From Hyperoodon ampullatus (Eukaryota > Chordata > Mammalia > Artiodactyla > Ziphiidae): a stretch of 64,000 bases of DNA. The first letter of the stretch is position 1; the number at the start of each line of letters is the position of its first letter. Of this stretch, positions 11,801-23,800 are shown one piece after another. The notes below the pieces were generated by a model, which saw only the letters and a list, made by a program, of their open reading frames with translations, did no database searches and was not told the DNA's origin. Position numbers and translations under genes: made by a program. The stretch lies in NCBI GenBank assembly GCA_949752795.1, contig OX457070.1:41500185-41564184 (forward strand). Direction: 5' to 3'.

Positions 11801-12990
11801 ATTATTTCCTTTTGTTGATATTATCAACTTGGTGAGTATTCTCATGGTTTCTTTTTATTCATTGGGCATGATTTCATTTAGTTTTTGAACATATTTAAAA
11901 CAGTTATTTAAAATTTTTGTCTAGTAATTCCAGTGTCTGAGCTTCCTCAGGGAGAGTTCCTGTTCATTTCTTTTTTGGTTTGGTATAGGTCATACTTGTT
12001 TTCTTATTGCCTTGTAATTTTCATTGAAAAGTTGACATTTTGAATATTATGATTATGCAAATTTGTAAATCACATTCACCTTCCTCCCCTTGGCTTTTTG
12101 TTGCCGCTCGTTGTTGTATGTTTGGTGGCTTTTCTGAACTAATTTTGTAAAGCCTGTGTTCTTTATTATGTTTGGCCACTGAATTCTCTGTTCTGTTGCC
12201 TTAGTGATCAGCTGATGATTGGACAGAGATTTCCTTAAATGGCTAGAATTAAAGTAAAATCTCTGTTTTCAGATGGGCTTGTGTGTCATTTTGGGGGATA
12301 TCTTCAGTGCTCAGCCAGGCAGTTTACAGCTTTTCCTTAGCCTTTCTGGAGATCAGTCAGAGGGGAGAATTTAGGGCCTTCTCATGTCTTGTCTGAACAT
12401 GCATACATGGTCTTCTAGATTCCTAGTATTATGTTGGAGCTTTTCAAAACCTTTATTCCTCAAAGCATCTCATTCTTTAGTCTTTCTTCCCAAGCTTTTT
12501 GGTTAGTCTGTTATTTGTCCCAGCTGTCTCCATTGCCCTTAGGCAGCCATGACTAATGTCTTTGCTTGTATATTTGACCAACACCCCTCCTCAGAGAGCC
12601 ACCTCAGCACTGCAAAAGTTCTGAATTAGGCAAAGATGAAGGCAAACACTTTGATCCAAGGAGTCACCAGACAGGTCAACTGATCACCCACATCTCTTTG
12701 TGAATGAAGTCTCTTCTATTCCTTCTAGTAATACTCTCTGTATTGGGACTGTGAGCTCTTAAGTCAAGTTCACATCTGAATCCAGAATTGGGTAATGGGA
12801 CCAATAAGTAAGAGCACCGCTGGGGTCTCTGTTTTTACAAAATCCCACCAGTTTTTGTTGATTAAGCATTATCTTAGTTGCTGCAAGCTTCTGGTTATTT
12901 TCCAGAATGCCAAAAAAAGTTCATTCTGATAGATTTTGCCAGTGTTTTTATTGATTTTATGGCAGGACAGACTTAGATTTTCTTACTATG
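11801..12990 (-). mobile_element. Possible L1M 5' region, antisense (tentative)
   Basis: Moderately GC-richer sequence directly upstream, in L1 sense, of the L1M ORF2 piece. It ends in 'gattttcttactatgccat', which resembles the start of old L1M 5' regions. No open frame survives and the assignment is by position and feel only. Confidence 0.35.
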
Positions 12991-13110
12991 CCATTTTTTG
13001 TTAACAATATTCTGTTTAGGATTTTAATAAATTATAACATTGAATATCTACTAATGAGAATCCAAACTAAAATATCAATACCTTAATGCAGTGTGTACAT
13101 TTTATTAGAT

Positions 13111-13122
13111 ATATATACACAC

Positions 13123-13170
<48 letters not shown>
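13111..13170. repeat. (TG)n/(TA)n microsatellite
   Basis: A short TG run is followed by about 40 bases of alternating TA. The reverse-strand frame across it gives an Ile-Tyr repeat, which is an artefact. Confidence 0.95.
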
Positions 13171-13174
<4 letters not shown>

Positions 13175-13254
13175 CCACATGATACTCCACGCCTTCACCC
13201 ATTTTAATCTGTATCTATTTTTCTTTCTCAATAATTGGAAATAGAACTTGGTAT

Positions 13255-13267
13255 AAGAAACAGGAGT
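13255..13267. repeat. Target site duplication, left copy
   Basis: 'aagaaacaggagt' occurs here and again at 13988-14000, flanking a sense L1. Confidence 0.88.
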
Positions 13268-13987
13268 GTTACTGCTGGTGGGAATGTGAATTGGTACAGC
13301 CACTATGGAGAATGGTATGGAGGTTCCTTAAAAAACTACAAATAGAACTACCATATGACCCAGCAATCCCACTACTGGACATATACCCTGAGAAAACCAT
13401 AATTCAAAAAGAGTCATGTACCAAAATGTTCATAGCAGCCCTATTTACAATAGCCCAGAGATGGAAACAACCTAAGTGTCCATCATTGGATGAATGGATA
13501 AAGAAGATGTGGCACATATATACAATGGAATATTACTCAGCCATAAAAAGAAACGAAATTGAGCTATTTGTAATGAGGTGGATGGACCTAGAGTCTGTCA
13601 TACAGAGTGAAGTAAGTCAGAAAGAGAAAGACAAATATTGTATGCTGACACATATATATGGAATTTAAGAAAAAAATGTCATGAAGAACATAGGGGTATG
13701 ATAGGAATAAAGACACAGATCTACTAGAGAATGGACTTGAGGATATGGGGAGGGGGAAGGGTAAGCTGTGACAAAGCGAAAGAGCGGCATGGACATATAT
13801 ACACTACCAAATGTAAGGTAGATAGCTAGTGGGAAGCAGCTGCATAGCACAGGGAGATCAGCTCGGTGCTTTGTGACTGCCTGGAGGGGTGAGATAGGGA
13901 GGGCGGGAGGGAGACGTAAAAGGGAGGGGATATGGGAACATATGTATATGTATAACTGATTAAATTCGTTAAATTAAAAAAAAAAAA
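13268..13987 (+). mobile_element. 5'-truncated L1, sense, with poly(A) and TSDs
   Basis: A 720-bp L1 3' end with ORF2 C-terminus, 3'UTR including a G-rich tract (13881-13913), and a short A-run at the end. A perfect 13-bp TSD flanks it. Similar to the copy at 2718-4184 but in the opposite orientation. Confidence 0.95.
13291..13668 (+). pseudogene. L1 ORF2 C-terminal fragment (125 codons, open to native stop)
   Basis: The frame runs 125 codons to the native ORF2 stop after 'MLTHIYGI'. It covers only the extreme C-terminus, after the Cys-rich knuckle: '[19 protein letters not shown]', '[20 protein letters not shown]'. With no endonuclease or RT it is a fragment. It has few changes from other copies here, consistent with a moderately recent insertion. 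Confidence 0.9.
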
Positions 13988-14000
13988 AAGAAACAGGAGT
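13988..14000. repeat. Target site duplication, right copy
   Basis: Second copy of 'aagaaacaggagt', directly after the L1 A-tail. Confidence 0.88.
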
Positions 14001-16029
14001 CTTAAATCCTATTTGAGCTACTTTATCAGTGCCCTCCCTCCTTGCCAGGACTCAGTGTTGGTGGAGTTAGTTAGCAGTTACCATTTAGATACAGAGTTTC
14101 CATTTAGCTACAGTTACCTTCAGTATTACACATTAATAAATGCCAAATGTACAGTGCTTCTCTCTTCTCTTTAGGTACTTCCCCAGCATTACTGACTCTC
14201 AAATGTGGCAGCCTCACATAAGACTAAGAGAATTGTGTGGGAGATGTATATTGACCTAAAATTAAGCGTTTAGCAAAAATATAATTTTTTGCAGCTATAC
14301 AGGGAGATACGAAAATGGTAAACAGGGATTTTGCTACTTTGAACATTAAGTGTAGTTTGCATAGTCTGTGTGTGTTGTGTATGTGTTTAAAGGAATTATT
14401 GACTGTTGTTGAAAGTAAAGTTCTAGAATACTGTTTCAACTTGTTTTATTTGAGTAAAGAAGGTTTGGAAACTTTTTCCTATCTGTTACTTTAGAAAAAT
14501 ATACTCTAGATATCAGTAACTAACAATGGTATAGAAATTTATGGTTTATAAGTTTATGATTATAAATTTGGATAGTTTCTCCATGTTACTGTCTCTTTAA
14601 ATATCATAAAAAAGATAATCACAAAGGGGAAAAATGTTTAGAAGTGTTGAGGATAACCTGAGATCAAATGTATAGTAATTGGCCAAATTGGAACTAACTA
14701 TAAATCATATACTTTTTTCAGTACCATACATTTAAAAATAATGTATACAAGCTTGAGTGACAGATGCTTAGTGTGAACCATTTCTGTAACTAACTAAGCA
14801 GTTCATGGAGTTGGTTCAGTGTAATTCTGAAGTTTTACCTTAGTATATCATCTCAAGGGGACCATCATTAAAATCATTCCTTAAAGTAATGGTATAAATG
14901 GGTTCTCCAATATTTCAGGCCTGTCTCCAAGGAAGGACTTGCCTGAAACCTTTGATGTTTTATAATCAGAGAGCCTTTTTGATCTTGCTTGGTTATACCA
15001 ATTTTGCATAATATTCCCCAGTCAATAATAATTCTATCATATCAAAATTACTCTGCTTTATCCTTTATCCTTTATGGTCATCAAAGAATATTTGTTTCAG
15101 CCAAATTAATTGCCTCTGGTATAAATGCAGCCAAGGGATTAGTTTCTGTGAGAAGTTTAAAAGTTGTTTCATTATCTAAATTTCAAATATCTATGGGGTT
15201 AAATTTATTTAAGCCTTTATTTCCAACCTTGGGGGAGAACAAAAGTCATATCACTATTCAAAATTGCCTTTAATGTATCAGAGTTTTGGAGATACCAAAG
15301 TATATAAGTCTAGAGAAATGAAGAGAATAGAAGTGTGCTTGATTTGAAAGTAAGCTATTGATATTTGAGTTGTACAAGAAATGAAATAACCTCTGTGTGA
15401 ACCTAAAGAACATTTACTAAGAAGTCAGTGTCCTGAATCTCTATGAGAACAGTAATCAGAAGCAATATTCTGTGAAAAAGCATGTCTGAATGGATGGATG
15501 GAGGGGAAAAATGGGTTTCAAGTCAGACCCTTTTGTCTTGGTTTTCTAATCTGTGTTAGCTGTTTACAGGGTTATTGTGAGTATTTTAGGGGAATAAGTA
15601 CGAAAGATTTGAAAAATAAACTGAATCTTGGACATAAAGTGCTTTTATTGCTTCCCATTAATAATTTTAATAATTCTTAAGAGAGTGTAGCAATGTGCCA
15701 CATCAGATATAGATGTTGGGAGGAGACTCCCTAGTTGCCCCTTCTGAAGTTGTTTATCTGCCATCACAGCAACAATTCCACCAGCCCTGTCACTAGTCAG
15801 GGGAGAGGAAATCATAATTCTTAGCTCTCCTTCTAATTCAAGTGATATTATAGGCTCAATTGAGGCAAAGTAGACTAAAGCCGGAAAAAAAAAAAAAAAA
15901 GGCTTTTGAGTCACATAGCCATATCTCAAGAACAGTGTTGTCAGTAGCTGTGGGATAACTAGAATCTGGATGTAGACAACATCATGGTTTCCTTGACATT
16001 TGGCTCTTGATTCTCTCTCAGTATTGGTT
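14001..16029. other. Unique DNA
   Basis: AT-rich sequence with no gene or repeat recognised, apart from a 16-base A-run at 15885-15900. Short open frames (for example 14989-15273) show no known motif. Confidence 0.5.
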
Positions 16030-16159
16030 TCTTCATATTGGTTCTACCCTCATGACCTCATCTAATCCTAATTACCTCCCAAAGGCTCTATCTCTTAATA
16101 CCATCCCATTGGATGGTAACATATGAATTTTGCAGAACAAAAGCATGCAATCCATAACA
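16030..16159 (-). mobile_element. MaLR LTR remnant (3' LTR, truncated)
   Basis: The stretch 'accctcatgacctcatctaa' to 'aatccataaca' matches the end of the second LTR at 17905-18930. Only about 130 bp of the LTR 5' side remain. It abuts the internal region at 16160. Confidence 0.7.
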
Positions 16160-17651
16160 TTTTGTTCCTGGCTCCCAAAATGTATGTCCTTCTCACATAA
16201 AAAATACCATCTCAACAACTCCCAAAGTCTCAACTCATTACACCATAAGCTCTAAATTCTAAAATCCAAAGTTTCATTTAAATAGCATCTAAATCAGATA
16301 TGGGTGAGACTCAAGGTGTGCTTCATCCTGAGGCCAGTTCCTCCTCAGCTGTGAATCTGTGAAACCAAATATGTAATGTGCTTCCAAAATACAACTGTGG
16401 GATGGGCATAGGGTTGGCATTCCCATTCCAAAATCAAGAAGTAGGAAAGAAGAAAGGGGTAACGAGTCCCAAGTACGTCTAAAACATAACAGGGTAAAGA
16501 GCATTAAACCTAACGGCTCAAGAACAATCATCTTTGGCTTGATGCTCAGCCTTCCAATCCCACTGGGGGGCAGTATCACCCCCATGACTTTGTGAGACAG
16601 TCTTAAGTGGCTTTCTCTAGGGGCCCTGACCCCACAGCAACTTTCTGCCTGGGCTTTATGGCTCTCTAGGGTTGGGTCATGTGCCCATGGCTCTCCTAGT
16701 CTGGGATTCCAAGCCTGTGGCTCTGGTGGCTGACCCCAACCTTTGAAATCTAGATAGAGGTAGCCATTCCCCCCATAGCTGTGCTGAATACAGCCCATGC
16801 TAATTTCTCCGTGATGGCCCAACCTCTGAGGCACTGGACAGGGGCATCCTGGACTGCCTGGTGACCCCCTCCTTTGAAACCATTCTTCCCAACCCCTCAT
16901 CCCCCCCAGGCACCCTCCACACTGGGCCTGTGATGGGAGTAGCAGCCTTGATGATGTTTGATTCACCTTTGGGGTCATTCTTCAATTGTCTTAAAGAATA
17001 ACTCCTGGCTTCTCTTGAAATGGCTGATTCATACTAATCTTATCAAAGGGTTGTCTGGCCACATCCTTGGCGTTCTCATTTTTTTTGCAATATGGATAAG
17101 CTGAGAATTGTCCAAATCTTTACATTCTGCTTTGCTTTTTTGCTCAACAATTCCATCTTTAAGTCATTTCTCTGTTCTCATATTTTATTATAAGTAGTCA
17201 ACAGAACCCAAGCTGCACCTTCAACTCTTTACTTAGAAATAGTTTCAGCTTGATATCCAATTTCGTAAGTTCTACCTTCCACAAAACACTAGAACATAAA
17301 CACAAAGCAGCCAAGGTCTTTGCCACTTTATAACAAGGGTTACCAGTTTCCAACAACATGCTTCTCATTTCTCTCCGAAACCACATCAGAATGGCCTTCA
17401 TCATCTATATTTCTACCAACATTCTGTTCAGGATTACTTAAGTATCCTCTAAGAAGATTAAATCTTTCTCTACAGCTTTTCTTTCTGAGTTCTCGCCAGA
17501 ATCTCCCTTAATGATTCATTCATGGCAATGTAGGCTTTTTCTAGCATGGACCTCAAAACTTTTTCAGCTTCTACCATAACCAGTTCCAAAGTCACTTCTA
17601 CATTTTTAGGTATTTGTTACAGCAGCATATCTACTTCTCGATACTAATTTC
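16160..17651 (-). mobile_element. MaLR (ERVL-MaLR) internal region, antisense
   Basis: Sequence between two related LTRs. Blocks such as 'caaagtctcaactcatt', 'gaaatctagatagagg' and 'gggcctgtgatgggag' follow the order known from MST/THE1-type internal regions in reverse. GC content is higher than the flanks. No polymerase or envelope sequence is recognisable, as is usual for this non-autonomous retrovirus-like group. Confidence 0.7.
16289..16978 (-). pseudogene. 229-codon open frame in MaLR internal region
   Basis: An open frame in the same direction as the MaLR element, from Met at 16978 to stop at 16289. It is Pro/Gly/Leu-rich with 'PSQAQCGGCLGGMRGWEEWF' near the start and no domain I recognise. 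No nucleocapsid Cys-His box, protease or RT motif is visible. MaLR internal regions are said to carry only a weak gag-like relic, and this may be that relic or a chance frame in GC-rich DNA. I do not regard it as a working gene. Confidence 0.35.
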
Positions 17652-17967
17652 TGTTTAGTCAATTTGGGCTACTATATCAAAAATACCATTGACTGGATGG
17701 CTAATAAATAACAGAAATTTATTACTCACAGTTATGGAAGCTGGCGGTCTGAGACCAGGGTGTAAGCATGGTCAGGTTCCAGTGAGGGCCCTCTTCTGGG
17801 TTGCAGACTGCTGACTTCTCAATGTATCCTCACATGGCAGAGAGCAGAGAAAAACCAAGCTCTCTTGTGACTCTTATAAGTTCATTAATCCCATTCATGA
17901 GGCCTCTACCCTCATGATCTCCTCTAATCCTGTTGCTTCCCAAAGACTCCACCTCCTAGTAGCATCC
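17652..17967 (-). mobile_element. MaLR LTR (5' LTR), first part
   Basis: Starts 'tgtttagtcaatttgggcta', the reverse complement of a MaLR-type LTR end, and continues with 'aacagaaatttattactcac' (LTR polyadenylation region in reverse). An L1 interrupts it at 17968, and it resumes at about 18879. Confidence 0.75.
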
Positions 17968-18878
17968 TGTTTTTTTTCCTATTGAAATATATTTGCTTTA
18001 CAAAATTATATTAATTTCAGATGTACAGCATAGTGATTCAGTACTTTTATAGATAATACCCCATTTAAAGTTACTACCAAATAATGGCTATATTTCTCTG
18101 CTGTACAATATATCCTTGCAGCTTATCTGTTTTATACATAATAGTTTGTACCTCTTAATCCCATACACCTATTTTACCCTTCCCCCCTCCCCTCTCCACA
18201 CTGGTAGCCACTAGTTTGTTCTCTGTATCTGTGATCTGTTTCTGTTTTGTTATACGCATTCATATATTTTTTAGATTCCACATATAAGTGATAATATGCA
18301 CTATTTGCCTTTCTCTGTGTGACTTATTTCACTAAGCATAATACTCTCTAGGTCCATCCATGTTGTTGCAAATGTCAGAATTTCATTCTTTTTTATGGCT
18401 GAGTAATATTCCATTGTGTGTGTGTCTGTGTGTGTATATATCTTCTATATATAGAATATAAATATGTGTATATATATATATTCTATATATAAGATATATA
18501 TATACATATACTATATTCATTCATCTGTTGATGGACACTTAGGTTGCTTCCATATCTTGGTATAGTAAATAATGCTACTTTGAATGTTGGAATGCAGTGT
18601 ATCTTTTCAAATTACTGTTTTCATTTTCTTCAGATATATACCCAGTATACAAGGGTTCCCTTTTCTCCACATCCTCACCAGCATTTATTTGTGGTCCTTT
18701 TTGATAGTCATTCTGACAGGTGTGAGGTGATTATCTCATTGTGGTTTTGATTTGCACTTCTTTGATGATTAGTAATATTGAGCATCTTTTCATGTGCCTG
18801 TTGGCTTTTTGTATGTCTTCTTTGGAAAAATGTTCAGGTCTTCACCTATTTTAAAATTGGGGTTATTTTTTGATATGA
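17968..18878 (-). mobile_element. L1, antisense, inserted in the MaLR LTR
   Basis: Begins with T8 (the poly(A) tail in reverse), then an L1 3'UTR and decayed ORF2 C-terminus ('gctgagtaatattccattgt', 'atctgttgatggacacttag'). Roughly 150 bp of ORF2 are missing near 18645. An AT/GT-rich array (18415-18513) has expanded inside. No clear TSD. Confidence 0.85.
18415..18513. repeat. GT/AT-rich microsatellite inside L1
   Basis: 'tgtgtgtgtctgtgtgtgta' is followed by imperfect TATATA blocks with several near-palindromic 'tctatatata' units. Confidence 0.85.
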
Positions 18879-18930
18879 TAAAGTTTCAACATATGAGTTT
18901 TGGGGCAATACAAGCACTTAGTCCATAACA
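18879..18930 (-). mobile_element. MaLR LTR, second part (LTR 5' end)
   Basis: 'caacatatgagttttggggc' to 'gtccataaca' completes the LTR broken by the L1. In reverse it begins with TG, the expected LTR terminal dinucleotide. Confidence 0.75.
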
Positions 18931-19155
18931 TATGGATATACCACATTTTGTTTATTCTTTCATCCATTGATAACTACTTGGATTGTTTCTACCCTTTAGT
19001 TATTGAGAATAATACTACTATGAACATGGGTGTACAAAACCTTTTCAAGACCCTGCTTTCAATTATTTTGGATATATATACCCAGAAGTAGAATTGCTGG
19101 ATCATATGGTCATTCTGTTTTTAATTTTTTGGGGAAACCTCCAGACTGTTTTAAT
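18931..19155 (-). mobile_element. Older L1M, antisense (left part)
   Basis: Decayed ORF2 C-terminal region in reverse ('acccagaagtagaattgctg', 'ggaaacctccagactgtttt'). The near full-length sense L1 interrupts it at 19167, and the same element continues at 25274. Confidence 0.85.
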
Positions 19156-19166
19156 AGTAGCTGCAC
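19156..19166. repeat. Target site duplication (imperfect), left copy
   Basis: 'agtagctgcac' here corresponds to 'acgtggctgcac' at 25262-25273, with a couple of changes. Confidence 0.6.
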
Positions 19167-19922
19167 TGACATCAAGCGCCCGCGGGGTTGGCGGCGAGCT
19201 GGGCCAGAGCCATGGTCTGGGCTCTACGACCCCAGCGTGGCCTCGCGAATTACCTTGCCTCGCCACGGCCCTTCTGCCTCGGGCCCAGTCTGAGCCCTGG
19301 CACCTTCCAGGCCGGCACTGAGCCGAGGTGGGAATGCAGCCATTTTGTTGAGCGTGACTTAACTTTCTGTGAGGAACTGTGTGGAGTGTGCCACCTCGAG
19401 GTGCTCACCTTTTACTCTACCACAAGCTGTGTGGCTGACAGGGTCTTGGTGCTCCGGCCGGGTGTCAGGCCTGAGCCTCTGAGGTGGCAGAGCTGAGTTC
19501 AGGACATTGGTCCACAAGAGACCTCCAGGCTCCACATAATATCAAACAGCGAAATCACTCCCAGAGATCTCCATCTCAACGCTAAGACCCAGCTCCATTC
19601 AACAACCAGCAAGCTACAGTGCTGGACACCCTATGCCAAACAACTAGCAAGACAGGAACACAACCCCACCCATTAGCACAGAGGCTGCCTAAAATCATAA
19701 TAAGGTCACAGACCCCCAAAACACACCAATAGCGTGGCCTTGCCCTCCAGAAAGACAAGACCCAGCCTCATCTACCAGAAAACAGGCACCAGTCCCCTCC
19801 AACAGGAAGCCTACACAGCCCACTGAAACAACCTCACCCACTGGGAGCAGACACCAAAAACATGGGAACTAAGAACCTGCGGCCTGCAAAAAGGAGACCT
19901 CAAACACAGTAAGTTAAGCAAA
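19167..19922 (+). promoter_or_regulatory. L1 5'UTR, type with GC-rich leader
   Basis: The first ~310 bp are CpG-rich ('caagcgcccgcggggttggc'). This part does not resemble the distal 5'UTR of the L1 at 57538-60959. From about 19475 on ('gcctctgaggtggcagagct') the two agree well up to ORF1. This suggests two 5'UTR types joined to the same proximal leader. Promoter activity is inferred from the position only. Confidence 0.7.
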
Positions 19923-20816
19923 ATGAGAAGACAGAGAAACACACAGCAGATGAAGGAGAAAGTTAAAAACCCACCAGACGAAACAAATGAAGAGGAAATA
20001 GGCAGTCAACCCGAAAAAGAATTCAGAATAATGATAGTAAAGATGATCCAAAATCTTGGAAATAGAATGGAGAAGATACAAGAAACGTTTAACAACGACC
20101 TAGAAGAACTAAAGACCAAACAGACAATGATGAGCAACACAGTAAATGAAATTAAAACTCTCTACAAGGAATCAATAGCAGGATAACTTAGACAGAAGAA
20201 CGGATAAGTGACCTGGAAGATAAAATAGTGGAAATAACTCCCGCAAAGCAGAATAAAGAAAAAAAAATGAAAAGAATTGAGGACAGTCTCACAGACTTCT
20301 GGGACGTTAAATGCACCAACATTTGAATTATAGGGGTCCCAGAAGAAGAAGAGAAAAAAAAAAAAAGGGACTGAGAAAATATTTGAAGATATTATAGTTG
20401 AAAACTTCCCTAATATGGGTAAGGAAATAGTCAATCAAGTCCAGGAAGCTCAGAGAGTCCCATACAGGATAAATCCAAGGAGAAACACAACAAGATACAT
20501 ATTAATCAAACTATCAAAAATTAAATACAAAGGAAAAGTATTAAAAGCAGCAAGGGAAAAGCAAGAATTAACATACAAGGGAATCCCCATAAGGTTAACA
20601 GCTGATCCTTCAGCAGAAACTCTGTAAGCCAGAAGGGAGTGGCAGGACATATTTAAAGTGATAAAAGGGAAAAACCTTCAACCAAGATTTCTCTACCCAG
20701 CAAGGACCTCATTCAGATTTGATGGAGAAATTAAAACCTTTACAGACAAGCAAAAGCTAAGAGAATTCAGCACCACCAAACTATCTCTACAACAGATGCT
20801 AAAGAAACTATTCTAG
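19923..20816 (+). pseudogene. L1 ORF1 (RNA-binding chaperone), inactivated
   Basis: ORF1p is the coiled-coil trimeric RNA-binding protein of the L1 particle. The start 'MRRQRNTQQ' and the C-terminal 'PIRLTADPSAETL' are recognisable, and the end is at 20814-20816. The first frame stops after 87 codons ('YKESIAG' then stop), with further stops such as 'AETL' followed by taa, and an A-run at 20354-20366 that probably shifted the frame. Compare the intact 297-residue copy at 58577-59470. Confidence 0.9.
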
Positions 20817-20874
20817 GCAAGAAACACAAGAGAAGGAAAAGACCTACAAAAACAAACCCCCCAAAATTAAGAAA

Positions 20875-23800
20875 ATGGTAATAGAAACATACATATCGAT
20901 AACTACCTTAAATGTAAATGGATTAAATGCTCCAACCAAGTGACATTGACTGGCTGAATGGATACAAAAATAAGACCCATATATATGCTGTCTACAGCAG
21001 ACCCACTTTAGACCTAGGGACACATACAGACTGAAAGTGAGGGGATGGAAAAAGATACTCAATGCAAATGGAAATCAAAAGAAAGCTGGAGTAGCAATTC
21101 TCATATCAGACAAAATAGACATTAAAATAAAGACTATTACAAGAGACAAAGAAGGAATTACATAAAGATCAAGGGATCAATCCAAGAAAAGATATAACAA
21201 TTGTAAATATTTATGCACCCAACATAGGAGCACCTCAATACACAAGGCAAATGCTAACAGCTATAAAAGCGGAAATCGACAGTAACACAATCCTAGTAGG
21301 GGCCTTTACACCCCACTTTCACCAATGGACAGATCATCCAAAATGAAAATAAATAAGGAAACACAAGCTTTAAATGACACATTAAAAAAGATGGACTTAA
21401 GTGATATTTATAGGACATTCCATCCAAAAACAACAGAATAGACGTTCTCTCAAGTGCTCATGGGACATTCTCCAGGATAGATCATATCTTGGGTCACAAA
21501 TCAAGGCTTGGCAAATTTACGAAAATTGAAATCATGTAAAGTATCTTTTCCGACCACAATGCTATGAGACTAGATATCAATATCAGGAAAAAATCTGTGA
21601 AAAATACAAACACATGGAGACTAAACAATACACTACTTAATAACCAAGAGATGACTGAAGAAATCAAAGAGGAAAGCAAAAAATACCTAGAAGCAAATGA
21701 CAATGAAAACACGATGACCCAAAACCTATGGGATGCAGCAAAAGCAGTTCTAAGAGGGAAGGTTATAGCAATACAATCCTACCTCAAGAAACAAGAAACA
21801 TCTCAAACAAACAACCTAATCTTACACCTAAATCACTTAGAGAAAGAAGAATAAAGAAAACCCCAAAGTTAGCAGAAGGAAAGAAAGCATAGAGATCAGG
21901 TCAGAAATAAATGAAAAAGAAATGAAGAAAACAATAGAAAAGGTCAATAAAACTAAAAACTGGTTCTTTGAGAAGATAAACAAAATAGATAAACCGTTAG
22001 CCAGACTCATCAAGAAATAAGGTAGAAGACTCAAATCAGTAGAATTAGAAATGAAAACGGAGAAGTAACAACTGACACTGCAGAAATACAAAGGATCCTG
22101 AGAGATTACTACAAGCAACTATATGCCAATAAAATGGACAAGCTGGAAGAAATGGACAAATTCTTAGAAAACCACAACCTTCTGAGACTGAACCAGGAAG
22201 AAATAGAAAATACAAACAGACCAAACAGAAGCACGGAAATTGAGACTGTGATTAAAAATTTTCCAACAAACAAAAGCCCAGGATCAGATGGCTTCACAGG
22301 CAAACTCTATCAAACATTTAGAGAAGAGCTAACACCCATCCTTCTCAAACTATTCCAAAATGAAGCAGAGGGAGGAATACTCCTAAACCCCTTCTACGAG
22401 ACCACCATCGCCCTGATACTAAAACCCGACAAAGATGTCACAAAGAAAGAAAGCTACAGGCCAATATCACTGATGAACATAGATGCAAAAATCCTCAACA
22501 AAATACTAGCAAACAGAATCCAACAGCAGACTAAAAGGATCATACACCATGGTCAAGTGGGGTTTATCTCAGGAATGCAAGGATTCTTCAATATATGCAG
22601 ATCAATCCATGTGATACACCATATTAACAAATTGAAGGAGAAAAACCATATGATCATCTCAATAGATGCAGATAAAGCTTTCAACTAAATTCAACACCCA
22701 TTTATGATAAAAACCATCCAGAAAGTAGGCATAGAGGGAACTTAACATAATAAAGGCCATATATGACAAACCCACAGCCAGCATCGTCCTCAGTGGTGAA
22801 AAACTGAAACCATTTCCAGTAAGATCAGGAACGAGTCAAGGGTGCCCAGTCTCACCACTATTATTCAACATAGTTTAGGAAGTTTTAGCCACAGTAATCA
22901 GAGAAGAAAAAGAAATAAAAGGAATCCAAATCAGAAAAGAAGAAGTAAAACTGTCACTGTTTACAGATGACATGATACTATACATAGAGAATCCTGAAGA
23001 TGCTACCAGAAAACTACTAGAGCTAATCAATGAATTTGGGAAAGTAGCAGGAAACAAAATTAATTCACAGAAATCTCTTGCATTCCTATACACTAATGAT
23101 GAAAAATCTGAAAGTGAAATTAAGGAAACACTCCCATTTACCATTGCAACAAAAAGAATAAAATACCTAGGAATAAACCTACCTACGGAGACAAAAGACC
23201 TGTATGCAGAAAACTATAAGACACTGATGAAAGAAATTAAAGATGATACAAACAGTTGGAGAGATATACCATGTTCTTGGATTGGAAGAATCAACATTGT
23301 GAAAATGACTATACTGCCGAAAGCAATCTACAGATTCAGTGCAATCCCTATCAAACTACCAATGGCATTTTTTATAGAACTAGAAAAAAACATTACACAA
23401 TTTGTATGGAAACACAAAAGACCCCGAATAGCCAAAGTGGTCTTCAGAAAGAAAAATGGAGCTGGAGTAATCAGACTCCCTGACATCAGACTATAGTACA
23501 AAGCTACAGTAATCAAGACACTATGGTACTGGCACAAAAACAGAAATATAGATCAATGGAACAGGAAAGAAAGCCCAGAGATAAACCCACACACATATGG
23601 TCACCTTATTTTTGATAAAGGAGTCAAGAATATAAAAAACGGAGAAAAGACAGCCTCTTCAGTAAGTGGTGCTGGGTAAACTGGACAGCTACATGTAAAA
23701 GAATGAAATAAGAACACTCCCTAACACCATACACAAAAATAAACTCAATATGGATTAAAACCTAAATGTAAGGCCAGACACTATAAAACTCCTAGAGGAA

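Noticed and set aside
13067..13303. Ile-Tyr repeat protein frame
   Set aside because: Translation of a (TA)n/(TG)n microsatellite.
16289..16978. 229-codon reverse frame as a host gene
   Set aside because: It lies inside the MaLR internal region in element direction and shows no host domain; kept only as a relic or chance frame.
19188..19496. 102-codon frame in the GC-rich leader of the L1 as a coding exon
   Set aside because: All three frames are open here because of GC content; it lies in an L1 5'UTR and has no recognisable motif.
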